From contig CM075203.1 in assembly GCA_037577475.1 (NCBI GenBank), positions 18,912,835-18,976,834 of the forward strand: a stretch of DNA of 64,000 nt, written 5' to 3'. Below the pieces are notes generated by a model that saw only the letters and a list, made by a program, of their open reading frames with translations, ran no database searches and was not told the origin of the DNA. Positions 13,701 through 25,655 of this stretch are shown piece after piece; within the stretch, counting starts at the first letter, position 1; each line of letters opens with the position of its first letter. A program made the translations under genes and the position numbers. The DNA is from Chaunax sp. Z400 (Eukaryota; Chordata; Actinopteri; Lophiiformes; Chaunacidae).

Positions 13701-16700
13701 AGTACATCATAAAACAAAGAATTCCAAATTAAATTTATCTGTGTAAACATGGCTATGCTACCAAAATGTACCAGGAAAAAGTTGCTTCTCTCCTCAGGAT
13801 CTCTCAGCAGATTTTGGACAAGGCCCATGAAATGGGAGTCAGATGCCCCTTGTTCAGCATTGTCAGTCTGCAATAACAGATGGTATAAAATTATAATGCC
13901 CTGGAACTTGTGAATTTGAATTATATGAGAATAATCATTCTCTACTTGCTCAATGTAATGCAACATATGTCAGCTTTACAAACTGCACATCTGTTTACTC
14001 CAAATCTAAATTATACCTTCGCCTCATACCTTTGTGATCAGTGTTTTTTCATCATCTACTACTTACTTCACATTTTAATCAGCTTTGTACATATTGTTAA
14101 TATATTTACCATTCATTTTTGATTTTGATAATCACTTAAATGTGTTATCTTAGGTAACAGCGACTAATTGGTCACTCATTGTAGCACCAACATTAGCATT
14201 ATTTTAAGAGCTTAGCTAACATACACCACACTTAACTGCCAAAATTTATCATGACTGATTACCAGCCTTGCTAAACTGAGCAGGTATTTGTGACTGAACT
14301 TCTCCCTTTGAATCTTTATTTTCATCTCTGCCCCAAGCTCAGTATTAGCTGGAAAGAAGTGAAAGCTCAGAGGAAAATTCAGCTGATCAAGAGCAAAAAA
14401 GCCTAAGGAAAACTCTGCAGAGCTGACTGCCCTCTTCATAAAAATCAATAACCACAAACTGAATAACATTACTATTTGAAGACAATGAAGTGGTTTTATC
14501 AAAATGATCGAACATGCTAAAAACTAAATACAAAAAACTGAAAAATACTGTGAAGTAACTAGTAAGGATGAAAAAACACTGATCAATAAGGTTGGAGAAA
14601 AACATTACTGTACAGCTGATGGGAAATAAACAGACGTGCAGTTCATAAGACAGGCATGAGTAACACTACATAGTGCAAGTAGAAAACAGTTGGCGACCAA
14701 AATATGAACACAGAGTAAACATGCAGATCAGTACTGCCCAAACAGTAGCTGGGTTTACATGGACACTTTTCTTCATTTTGATTGAAATCATTCCGATTAA
14801 AGGTTTCATTTCAACTGTTTACAGAGCTGTGATCTAATACGATCTGGTGTTTACATGAGTTGTGATCTAATACGATCTGGTGTTTACATGCGCCACCACA
14901 TTTAATTTGAACAGCTGTGTGATGTGAAGAAGTGACGTATATTTTTCACCGATCACATGATTTTGCAGTTATTGTAATACTTTTAATAAAGCTACAGCAT
15001 GATAATAATGCAGGCTTACTCATACTGGACGCAATCAAAGAGACGGCGAGTACAAGAAAAGAAACTCCCTCTGAGCATGCGCAGACAGAACTCTACCAGT
15101 AGATATTCCGTTCCACCGTTTACATGGTATGGTTGTTCTGATCGGTATAAGAAAAGGTTTATACTATCCCTTTGTAACCGAATGAAATTTCATTCAGTTA
15201 TTGGCATTTTTATTCCAAATGAGGTGTTTATATGGAGCTTTTTCATTCTGACTGAGCTTTTAACCCGATTTTAATCGGAATACAGGGGTCCATGTAAACC
15301 GAGCTAGCGATGTAAATAATAAAAAATCTACCATGCACACTCCAGATGTGTTATGCTGACTGCACATTTAGACTCACCATGTTCCACAGAGAACTGAGGT
15401 TCTGCATTCGGTCGAGATGTGGCTGAATAATCTGGAGGTCAGCAGTCTCCTCAGAGCGGCACAGCTCCAGGATCAGCTACAATCAGACAACAACAATGAA
15501 CAGGTTATGTCTGAGGACAAAATGCTGTCCAGAGCTGTGCACCCGTCTGCTGTTATGTTCCATTCACATTGGGTCTAAGTGAACATCTGTAAAGTACCAA
15601 AGGTCAGACATGTCTCTCAGTAATGAACCAGTCACTAACATCTAAATGCTTCAATTATGAAGTTCCAGTGTATTATCTTTCCTAAAACAGCTTTCCAAAA
15701 CAGTGGGTGTGGTACAACCTCTTGATTGACATCTTGTTAAGACTCACTTTAGAATACAGTGCTATGCACTATGCTGGGTATTTTGAAGGAGAGATGGACA
15801 GTCCCAAAAGGGTAATGCAAATCAAACACAACATGAACTGAAAAATGACTAAAATAGCATTATTGTATAACAGGAGGATGATTATTTAGAAAATGTCTTT
15901 GTAAAATGTTTGTTCCCTAAACAACAAGTAGACAAGATAAGGAGATTACTGGCCTTTACTTTCTGTAGAGTATGGATGAGAGCAACAATATGTATTAGCC
16001 AGTTTAATGATCTTCAAAAATTAGGTGTGATTGATTTAAAAAATCTTGTTCTAGCCACCGTAGGGCTTAGCAATATTACTTCAAAGCCAATATCTCGATT
16101 ATGTTAGAATGCTAACATAAACGAATGCTGCAGTGAGATATGATGATGGACTGGACTGGAGAAATGCTGGCTTTTATCTTCATCAAGTTTATGATATTTA
16201 ATATTCTAATAATATTAAATATAACAGCGATGCTGCTGTATTTGGCTCTCAATTTCACTGTCAATACATGACAACCTAATGTTGCGATGTGTTCATGATC
16301 AGTAGTATGTTTATAATGGTTGGATTGGGAACCTAACATAATGCTGTTTAAGTAAGCAGCTAACGCTAGCTAGCCAATCGATGTTATGAATGTTAAACGG
16401 GTCCGTGCGGATGATTCACCACAATGCTACACACAGGGGAAGGACAACAAAATATTTTTTAATTTTTCTCAAAAACTAGTGAGCCAAACCAAAGTACAGG
16501 TGTGGAAGAAGGGAGAGGGACAGACGTGGGGGAAGAAGTGAGAGGAGAAGATGGGAGAGGGAGAGAGAAGAATGCTCACTATTCCTCTGAGCAGTGGGAA
16601 CTGTGAACGAGATTTCTCCACCATGAACAGTGTAACTCACACAACCCATTATTGCTTTTAGCAATATAAATAAATATATCTTTAAATTTAATAAGTTATT

Positions 16701-19700
16701 AAACAAAGACGAAGTTTTATTATTTTTTGTAGTTTTGAACTACAGTGCTTATTTTCTAAGTAACCTTAGTAAACCAAAGAATTTCTTTTATTTGCTGTAA
16801 CTTCTTCCAGTCAAGTGAAGTGTGGTAGTGTGCAATAAATGCAGTTTATTGAGTCATTCTCTCCTTCTGATCATGTTTTAAGTGTTTTACATGGAAATAA
16901 ATAACGAGCAATTTGGTGCACGTGCATTGTCTCTCTCAGCTCTTGCCAGCTCTGGCCTAAAAAAATGTCTAAGGGAAACACTTGAGGTGTAAGCTCCTCT
17001 CAGTGCCCATTTACGTAATCATTCCAGGAGACAAGTGACCATCCCCCGAAACATTTAAAATTGACAGATGATCAAATTCCCCCAAAAAACTGAAAACAAA
17101 GCTGATTTGTTCCTCTCTTTATTGAGAGAAACAGATTTTAAAATGCAGTGGATGAGTATCCTGACAGAAAACCAGCACTTGAGCTTGCATCAACAGTGAG
17201 CACCACAGCTGTCGGCACAGTACCAAGGCTTTTATTTTAAATAATGACTCTCCTGCGAGTAAAAAATATTTTTCCTTGTGCCTCCCTGAATGACTGGGGG
17301 GATATGCATGAAGCTCCCTCCACCATAAATAACCATCTTTGCATATTAGTAGTCATCCATAAGGGCTGCTCTATAAAAAACAATTCCACTGAATAAACAG
17401 GTGTAACAGCTGATCTGTGTAGAAGAACACAGAATTACCATCAGATGCTGACCAACTCTATGGCTGCTGTGCTCATGCTTATAGGTACTCTCTCAAGGAC
17501 TCACTGTTTCAGCTGCTGTGTGATGCAGCAGGTGTTAAATAAACTCAGAGATTCTGACAGACAACATTAGGAGGCTACTAACGTTTCTGTGAAATCACAG
17601 ATACTGTCAGTGACACCTGAACAACATTATTGTAAGATTCAGACATGCCTGCAGGTTTTAGTATGGACCATAGTAAGTACTGGAGACAGCTCTGCTCACT
17701 GTAAAAATAAGTTAATTGATTTTAGACATCCATGGTATGTACTATGAGTCTCATTATGTGTAGCTCCATATTCCACTTCCCTCTGCCACTTTATCCTATG
17801 CTTGGATTTGTTCCATAAACTATCAGCTCTGCAGACCAGATACATGCAGGGCTAGGCTCAAAACACTCTGGGCTAAAGCAGTGACAGTCCACAGGACTTA
17901 CAGGATGGAACCAAAGCTTTAGCACCATAATCACAACTTCTGTATTCACTGCTGACATGAACTCAAACATTACACGGGAACTTTTCTGTGAATCATACTC
18001 ATCCAATACATTCGAATCAGATTAATTCAATAACGAAGGGAACAAATCAGATTTGTTTTCTTTCATTTTTGGGAATGTGATTTTGTATCAGTTACAGTGT
18101 CTGTGGAATAAATCTCCATGCACACAATCAACCAACTCCTACAGTGATTACAAGCATGAAGCAGTTTAGCAAGTCTAGTCATAACACATAAATCACATAT
18201 TTTGAAAAGAAAAACAAATTTAATATATACTGAGCAGCAGTAGAAACGCATAATTTTAAAAACCCAATACTTTCCTTTCACTAGCCCTAATCTAATGAAA
18301 CAAACAAACGTGATAAACTGAAATTACTTTTTAAGTACCCACAACCAAAACATGTTAAATCATGAATAGCCATCATTTAGTCATAACATAGAAATAAGTC
18401 ATTGGTGCATTTCAGAGTAAACGATGGTGTTGGTGAGATTTTTTTCTGCATGATTGAAAACACCTGGCCAAGGCAATAAAATCCTGGGTCTAATTAATGT
18501 CCTACTGAAACAACTGATGATGTCACGACTTCTGCAAAACTTACATGACCAGGCAGTTTGGGATGCTGATGATCGGAACTCACGCAGACACGTTTAGCAC
18601 AGATGTTACGGCACATTACACAGTGGACAGAGATCACGTTTAGCGACAAGTCCAGATTTAATTTGCACAAAGCTGATGGTCGTAGGCATGTTTATCGTCG
18701 CCGTGGGGAACGCTATCCTACACCATACATCCAGGAAGTGGACCGTATTGGTTGTGTTGTCATGATGTGGGGAGCCTTTGCTAATGGATGGCGGTCCGTT
18801 CTTGTCCACATCCACAGTACACTGACAACTATCTGTTACTGAGCTACGATCCTAGGTCCACATCATTCCAAGGATACAGCAATCAGGCATCACCTTCATG
18901 CGTGACAATGCCAGACCACATGTGGCTCATGTCTGTCAGGAGTAGCATACCTCGACCAGAACAATGTTCCTGTCCTTCCTTGGCCAGCATATTCACCAGA
19001 TCTCAACGCAATAGAGCATCTGTGGGATGTTCTGGATCACCGGGTGAGACATAGATCCTGCTCCAGCAACACATGAACAACTTGTCACAGCAGTGAATGA
19101 ACAATGGCATGTCATCCCACAAGTCCAGATTAACAATTTTATCAATTCCATGAAAAGGACATGTGATGCTGTGATAAATGCTGGCAGTGGTTACACGCGC
19201 ACACGTGGTCACAAGACAACAACCACTAATTTGCACAGAAATGATTTTTCTGTGTGGCTAAAGCGTGAATACAGTGGTGTGAACCATAATTTGCCTTTGA
19301 CATTTAATATAAACAGGAGGACATGACATGAAGAAAAAGAAAATGCGTTTCTACTGTTACTCAGTATAAATGTGACATACAACCATTGAAAGTTTTATAT
19401 CCCTCAACAATGGTTAGAGATTTACAGTATTTGAAGTGCCTCCCCCATTTTGTACCACCTCCTCTCCTCTCATAAATAACCAACAGTCCCTAATGTAACA
19501 TGAACAGTGATTTCTTCTTTCCCACAAACACTGCAATTCAAGCGCAAAATGTAGTGTTAGGGTAAGGTATAATAGCTAGTGATATCTGAAATCTGAGATT
19601 GTTTGGTTTTAAGGGGGGATGTCATGGGGATCTGCCTCCACTGCTGAAAAAAATCCTAGAGGATTATTTAAAGAATCATCTTGATTATATTTTTTGACAC

Positions 19701-21672
19701 ATCATCCAGCCACATATAAATACATTTTCTTTTATCAGATCTCATCTTTTACTTAGTGTTATCCCCCTTAAACTTAGCTTAACTCAGTTGATTAACTGGA
19801 AGGAATTTTTTTATTTTTTCATACAATTGTGTAGAAATATGACTGACTTTGATCTTGCAGATATTTTCTTAAATTTTACTATTTTCTTTTTATGTCTACA
19901 TACCCTCTACCTGCTAGTTGCTATGGCCATGTCCTACCTCCTCAAAAATCTATCTTATTTGGTATCTTGTTCAGTGATTTGTAAAAACAAACTCTTCCTC
20001 ACCCGTGCTCTGAGACCCAAAATGAGTTCAGCCCTCTGCCTGGTGGATAGAAGCTGAGGCACAATCTCTGTAACCATAAACACAAACTCCTCAAGCAGTC
20101 CATAATCTGACACAACTTTCTGCTCCACCGTCTGCCAGATTGCTGCAGAGACAAGCCGGATCGGCGGGACCAGGAGTCGCAAGGCAGAGAGAGGAAGAGA
20201 GGGACCTGCAAACAAGGAAACACATTTCAAAAAATGTTTGAAAGGATGACAAAATAACTTTCATATTTTTGGACAGTGTTTAACCTTTCTCATTTCATAT
20301 TCCATGTCTAATAAGACAATTGTTTAATATAATATTTAATATTCCATGGCTCTAATAAGACAATTGTGTTGTCTTCCTCTGAAACTGTAACAACAATCAC
20401 ACAGGCTATGACATGTTTGGCTCTCTAGTCTAGTGCTTAGCTCTACCAATGATCAGCAGTTTGATGTCATGACCTCGACAACAGCGCGCTGCTCGTTTGT
20501 CTTCTCAGTATGTAACAGCAACCGACTAGAAAAACAACTTTTAAGTTGCACACCACCACCTACTGTATCAGAGCATGTAAATGTTGCACACGTCAACGAA
20601 AGCTATTTGGCTTTGTACTCTATGTTCTCTCTCTTGGCTATAATATCTGACAAATAGAGCATATTCTACCACTATACAGAGCATATCATACAAAATTAAA
20701 TTAAATTAATAATAATAAAGATTAAATATCTTTTAAGTATGTTTCCATTCAGTGTGTATTTCTGAAATTAATGCAAACAAATAACTGAAAATAAAATTCT
20801 AATAAGATGATGAATGATGTTCATCTCCAATACAGGGAAGGCATTCATCAAATCATAATCCACCAATAAAACTTAACCACGCTTATTTGTTTGTTTAGAA
20901 GCAGAATCACTTTATCAAGAAGTTACTGTATTAAGACGTGATGCAATTAAAATAAAGCGATGTTGGGTTGCTTAATAGAGCAAACCAATATTTATGTGTA
21001 ATATCTTGTTGACCTATTATTCTTGTTTAACTATCTTTAGTCATGAATCAAGAATCCATAAACTGGAGACAAATTAATATTGTTAAAGTAAGCATCTCTA
21101 TTTCTTCGGAAACTCAACAAATAGACTTAAACACCACGGGTCTAGTTAAGGCGGATGTATCTGCTTTCATTTCCGTGATTGGCGTATTATCATGGTTGTT
21201 TTTCAACATGGGAATAAATAAAAGATTAAATTGCATTAAATATATTTTAAAACACACACCCTATAATATTTGCTTGGTCACTTGTTTGTTGGATTGTGAC
21301 AATTCATTAGAAATCCGCAGGCAATTAATTAGTCTGACTTTATTGTAGCCAGTTAAGCTAGCGTTAGCTAAAACAGTGACTAACAAGGTATTTCTTAGCA
21401 TTAGCACGTATCCCAAAACGGCCACTTGATGAATGTAATGACATCAACTTAGCCTAGCTTACGATTTCTATTATAGTATTAACAATAGAATACTAGCTTA
21501 AGTCTAAATTCAATTTAAATGCTTAACGTAATAATAAAAAAGTCAAAGAAAGCCATCTTCTGACAAAGTTAGCAATGACACTCCCGCGCGCGGGCTGTGT
21601 TGCGGCCTAGCCAAACAAGTCAGTGTCTGATCGTTTACACTCACCAGGTAACTCAGATATACCTCCGTCCAT
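10739..21672 (-). CDS. TINF2-N domain / 14-finger C2H2 zinc-finger protein (paralog A)
   Basis: Predicted 908-residue nuclear protein. Coding exons in order: 21645-21672 (ATG), 20003-20205, 15378-15476, 13772-13867, 13501-13611, 13048-13171, 10739-12804. All introns are GT-AG with matching phases. Residues about 11-215 resemble the N-terminal domain of the shelterin subunit TIN2: the SAAIWQ stretch near the start, QRAELILGLRAR in the middle, and FGPTYDKAIQTLMW followed by SRLEKLLPARTLQQ later. An acidic linker follows with an AT-hook-like RRGRKKK (about 349-355) and a basic RPVRKNRGLKMKR motif (about 384). Fourteen fingers run from about 437 to the end. The second looks degenerate, the third ends in Cys instead of the final His, and the last ones have TGERPF/TGEKPY linkers. 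It is probably a sequence-specific DNA-binding regulator; targets and any telomere role are unknown. Its tandem twin is at 25656-35390. Confidence 0.9.
14746..15306. mobile_element. MITE with short terminal inverted repeats, in an intron of paralog A
   Basis: The left end reads TAGCTGGGTTTACATGGA and the right end is its near-perfect inverse (TCCATGTAAACCGAGCTA), 561 bases apart. Just inside, ATTCCGATTAAA and TTTAATCGGAAT extend the inverted repeat. There is no open frame. A 33-34 base piece (TGTGATCTAATACGATCTGG and following) is tandemly doubled near 14829-14890. This is a non-autonomous DNA transposon; the superfamily was not assigned. Confidence 0.7.
16580..16990 (+). mobile_element. hAT-like transposase remnant
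   Basis: Around 16606-16640 one frame reads CERDFSTMNSV, which resembles the C-terminal dimerisation motif of hAT transposases (CERxFSxMNxxK). The following AT-rich stretch ends in AGGGAAACACT near 16970-16982, a sequence often seen at hAT ends. No long frame is left. This is a short, decayed fragment in intron 2 of paralog A. Confidence 0.35.
18227..19367 (+). mobile_element. Tc1-like DNA transposon, decayed
   Basis: Inverted repeats of 25 bases, ATACTGAGCAGCAGTAGAAA on the left and its inverse on the right with two differences, bound about 1.14 kb. TATA flanks on both sides fit TA target duplication. Inside, 18603-18842 encodes a Tc1 DDE-domain segment (FSDKSRFNLHKADGR, then VYRRRGERY). 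Past a frameshift the sequence reads like NARPHVA and later SPDLNAIEHLWD, the last part of the DDE catalytic domain. The N-terminal DNA-binding part is unreadable and frames are broken, so it cannot code for active transposase. It sits in intron 2 of zinc-finger paralog A, on the opposite strand. Confidence 0.85.
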
Positions 21673-21870
21673 CCTGTGTGTTCACTGCAGTAACATTAGT
21701 TAGTGAAAATCTGTTCGTAACTCAACACAATTAAAATAATATATTTTTACGGTGGTTGTGTCCCTAAGACCCAAGTCACTCGAGCGATCTTCGTGCGTCA
21801 ACTAATGCCTTCCGTTCCGTTCGGAATAACAATCCGACGACAGGCCGGAAACCAGCATGGAATAGTTCCG
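21673..21870 (-). promoter_or_regulatory. CpG-containing 5' flank of zinc-finger paralog A
   Basis: The sequence upstream of the ATG at 21672 is richer in CpG than its surroundings, notably 21780-21860. A CCCGCGCGCGGG block at 21583-21594 lies just inside intron 1. This fits a CpG-type promoter. No TATA box was recognised, and the start site is not determined. Confidence 0.3.
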
Positions 21871-22004
21871 CATCTTTATATTTTTTCCTCTCTACCCCTG
21901 TCAATGCATGCCATCTGTAAATTAACCAAATAATCAAATTGACAGGTTTTAGAATAATTTTACTTTGAACAATCTGTGTATTTTTCATTTATTTTTTCAA
22001 GAAA

Positions 22005-22115
22005 CACACTGCGATGAACTGGCGACTTGTCCAGGGTGTACCCCACCTCTCGCTCCAAAGTCAGCTGGGATCAGTCAGCCCCCCCCCGCAACCCTACACA
22101 GAAAATGAATGAATT
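22005..22115 (+). mobile_element. 3' tail of an L2-like retroposon
   Basis: The text GCGATGAACTGGCGACTTGT, then CAGGGTGTACCCC, a poly-C stretch and AATGAATGAATT is the familiar 3' end of fish L2-type LINEs or derived SINEs. Only the tail is present. Confidence 0.6.
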
Positions 22116-22771
22116 AAGATACACACAATCACACAAAGCTTTATTTGTTTGGTAACATTTTCTCCTTGCCACTTTTACTTACAAAAAGGACCAAGCACAA
22201 AGCAAAAACACGTTGACATCCATGTGTTGATATAGGGTCGATTACAAAGAGTTTCAATATACTTTTAATTTCCCCTCTCATAAACACATAAAACATGAAT
22301 TGCTGTTTTCCATAAGATTGATACTGCATGTCTGAAATAAGAAATTATACAAAAATGCATTAAAAAAACATCTCTGTAGAATGTGGTCGTGCTGCAACTA
22401 TTTTCAAAACTTGAAATAGTAAATTAGTAGATACAGTTAGCAGATAAATCCTATTAACATCAACTCCTCCCAGCCACAGAGGAACGGATGAATGAACTCT
22501 CCCCAACATTTTGTCACTGAGCTGCACTCTCACCTCTGCAATATCGTTTATTGTACTGCCTGCTGCTCACTTTAAGACAGTAATGACAAATACAGGCTAT
22601 ATTAGCACCAGATTAGCACAATCTTCAGTGATTTATACCCAGTATTGTATTGTGCTGCACTGTACCCACAATACTCTGTTTTTTGTTTTACATGCTATTT
22701 TATGTATTCTTCCATTCTTTAGCAATTTACATTTTGTATTGTGTGTATTGCTACTAGTCACCTGCATTTCC

Positions 22772-22808
<37 letters not shown>

Positions 22809-22820
22809 CATCCATCCATC
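22772..22820. repeat. CTAT/CATC tetranucleotide microsatellite
   Basis: About nine CTAT units are followed by about three CATC units. The open frame that runs through it is a by-product of the repeat. Confidence 0.95.
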
Positions 22821-23148
22821 ACCTCTTTTATCCAATACCTAACCGGTTAATAAAAAGTTCCCAGTAATGTTAGGAACTGTTACATTTTGTCCTCACATGA
22901 CCCATGTTTGCCAATATTTTTGAGAGCATAAAATAAACACAAACAGCATGTTTTATCTTTTGTTTCACAAAATGGCATTGTGAATGTATTCAGCTTTATT
23001 TTTACACCAATCACCAGATATACATATTAACATCCTGTAAAATTGTGGCATATTTGTTGGCCTATTCTCATACAGAATATGCAGACCTACATTGGCATTC
23101 ATTTGTCGGGCTTGTGTCCACCTGCTGAATCCAAAATTCACTCCCTTT

Positions 23149-24756
23149 TACAACCCCGTTTCCCAAAAAAGTTGTGACGCTGTGTAAAATGTAAATGGAA
23201 ACAGAATGTTTGATTTGCAAAACATTGAAACCCCATATTTAATTGAAAATAGCACAAAGACAACATATTAAATGGTGAAAATGAGAAATTTCATTGTTTA
23301 AAAAAAAAATTATATGCCCATTTTGAATTTGATGCCAGCACATTTCAAAAAAGTTGGGACAGTGGCAACAAAAGACTGGAAAAGTAGTGAAATGCTAAAA
23401 GAAAACAGCTGGTGGAACATCTCAACATTAATGAGGTTAACTGGCAACATGATTGGGTATAAAAAGAGCATCAGAGAGGCTGTCTTTCTGAAGTAAAGAT
23501 GGGGAGGGGTTCACCACTCTGTGAAAGACTGAGCTGGAATATAGTGCAACAATTTAAGAATAATGTTTCTCTACGTAAAATTGTAAAGAATTTGGGGATT
23601 TCATCATCTACAGTAACAATATCATTGAGAGAATCTGAAGAAATCTCTGTACCAAGGGACAAGGCTGAAAACCAATATTGGATGGCTGTGATCTTCAGGC
23701 CCTCAGACGTCACTACATTAAAAACAGACAGGATTCTGTAGTGGACATCACTGCATTAAAAACAGACAGGATTCTGTAGTGGACATCACTGCATTAAAAA
23801 CAGACAGGATTCTGTAGTGGACATCACTACATTAAAAACAGACAGGATTCTGTAGTGGACATCACTGCATTAAAAACAGACAGGATTCTGTAGTGGACAT
23901 CACTGCATAAACCAAATTCAGAAACGCCCTGCCTTCAATGGGCCTGAGCTCATTTAAGACAGACTGAGGTGAAGTGGAAAACTGTCCTGTGGTCTGATGA
24001 GTCAAAATTTGAAATTCTTTTTGGAAATCATGGATGCCGCGTCCTCCAGGCTAAAGAGGAGAGGGACCATCCGGCTTGTTATGAGCACACAGCTCAAAAG
24101 CCAGCATCCATGATGGTATGGGGGGTATTAGTGCACATGGCATGAGTAACCTGCACATTTGTGAAGGCAGCACTAATGCTGAACCTTATATATCAGGTTT
24201 TGGAGCAACATAAGCTGCCAAGTGGACGTCTTTTTCAGGTGAGGCCTTGCTTATTTCAGCAAGACAATGTCAAACCACATTCTGCACATATTACAACAGC
24301 ATGGCTCCGTAGTAAAAGAGTCCGGTGCTAAACTGACCTGCCTGCAGTCACGACTTGTCACCCATTGAAAATGTTTGGAGCATTATGAAATGTAAAATTT
24401 GACAAAGGAGACCCTGAACTCTTGGGCAGCTGAAATCCTATCAGGCAAGAATGGGAAAACATTCCACTTTCAAAATGACATCACCTGTTTAACAACACCT
24501 TCCAGAGTGTTGTTAAAAGGAGAGGAGATGCAACAAAGTGGTTAACATGACCCTGTATCAACTTTTTAGAAATGTGTTGCTGGCGTCAAATTCTAAATGA
24601 TATAATTTTCAAAAACAATTTCTCTGTTTCAACATTTGAAATGTTGTATTTGTGCTGTTTTCAATTACATATGAGGTTTCAATGATTTGCAAATCATTGC
24701 ATACTGTTTTTATTTAGTTTACACCGTGTCCCAACTTTTTTGGAAACGGGTTTGTA
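23149..24756 (+). mobile_element. Tc1/mariner-superfamily transposon, decayed, with internal minisatellite
   Basis: The ends are inverted copies (ACAACCCCGTTTCC... on the left, ...GGAAACGGGTTTGT on the right) bounded by TA. This is a very common fish element. Inside, the plus strand keeps pieces of transposase: a helix-turn-helix part (23499-23650, frame reading IVQQFKNNVSLRKIVKNLG), then after a break a stretch resembling SDESKFEILFGN and VLQAKEERDHPACYE near 23995-24090, and later QQDNVKPHSAHITTA near 24260-24300. Frames are broken and the middle has been replaced by a 38-base tandem repeat. It lies between the two zinc-finger paralogs. Confidence 0.85.
23711..23909. repeat. 38-base minisatellite, five copies
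   Basis: The unit starts CACTRCATTAAAAACAGACA and ends GTAGTGGACAT. Five contiguous copies differ only at one A/G position, and a 9-base partial copy follows. It lies inside the transposase region of the Tc1-type element and must have expanded after insertion. There are no spacers, so it is not a CRISPR array. Confidence 0.95.
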
Positions 24757-25507
24757 GTAGAACCAGATCGTCTTTTTCATTCCATACATTCTTCTTTTTG
24801 GTCAAAGTCTGGTGCTGACATTACTCAAGACTCCTAGACTCCACTTCCAGATTTCTCTGCCAATCACTGCACCTGTTGTCTAAGCAGCTTACTAACACTT
24901 CATTACAAAATTTGATGTGTTTTGAAGGCAAATTTTGTTCTTACTGTCAAACAGGACTTAATTTGAGCCTGATCCTACCTGAACAGGATCCAGGACCTCC
25001 CATACTGAACCCGGCACCTATTTAATTAGATCCATCGCTTCCTTTGTCACAATAAAAATCTGTGACTACATTTTGTGCAGTAATTCATATTTTGTGTTCG
25101 GTCATTCTTTCATTTGAAGATCATATCAGAGGCCTGTTCCATAAAGCAAGCTTATCAAATAAGCCAGGGTTTTTGTTGTTATTCTAACTTATTTTCATTT
25201 GATTCAGGTCAGCTCAGTTATTATGGCAATTTATACTGGGAAAGTAGCCTGGTCTGGGGCAGCCTAACTGTGAGGCTCTGACTCAGGTGTTGCTTAACCA
25301 ATCAAATAATTTAAATTTAAAATAAATTCAAAATATTTCTATTTTTTTAGGGGTGGTGATTAGCCTTTCATTTTTGACAGATAATTAAAGAATGAGACAG
25401 GAAAAGGGGAGACGTGGCAAAGTGACAGAATGGCGTGACTTGACAAGAATTAATCTGGTTGGATGTGCTTGAATTGACCTTTATGGGACCGATTAAGCCC
25501 CGACTGA
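24757..25507. other. intergenic, with an interspersed-repeat fragment
   Basis: Spacer between the Tc1-like element and the 3' end of zinc-finger paralog B. From about 25128 the text GAGGCCTGTTCCATAAAGCA resembles the start of a widespread fish MITE family. Its far end was not found. No gene is seen. Confidence 0.4.
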
Positions 25508-25513
25508 TTTATT
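25508..25513 (-). promoter_or_regulatory. candidate polyadenylation signal of zinc-finger paralog B
   Basis: The minus strand reads AATAAA about 140 bases past the stop codon of paralog B at 25656. Confidence 0.4.
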
Positions 25514-25655
25514 AGATCAAAAAACTTTAAAACTTGCATTTTGTGTTTACTCAGATTGCCTTTGTTTTATGTTAAAATTGTATTTGAGGGTCTGACACAG
25601 TTTAGTCTGAGATACAGACAAAAATAGAAGAAAACAGGAGGAAGTCCACTTCTTT

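Noticed and set aside
18603..18842. Tc1 transposase frame as a working gene
   Set aside because: The DDE domain is interrupted by frameshifts and the DNA-binding part is lost.
22511..22867. 118-codon open frame
   Set aside because: Its C-terminal part is the translated CTAT microsatellite and no domain is visible.
23711..23909. Regular repeats that might suggest a CRISPR array
   Set aside because: Units are contiguous without spacers, lie in a eukaryotic transposon and are a plain minisatellite.
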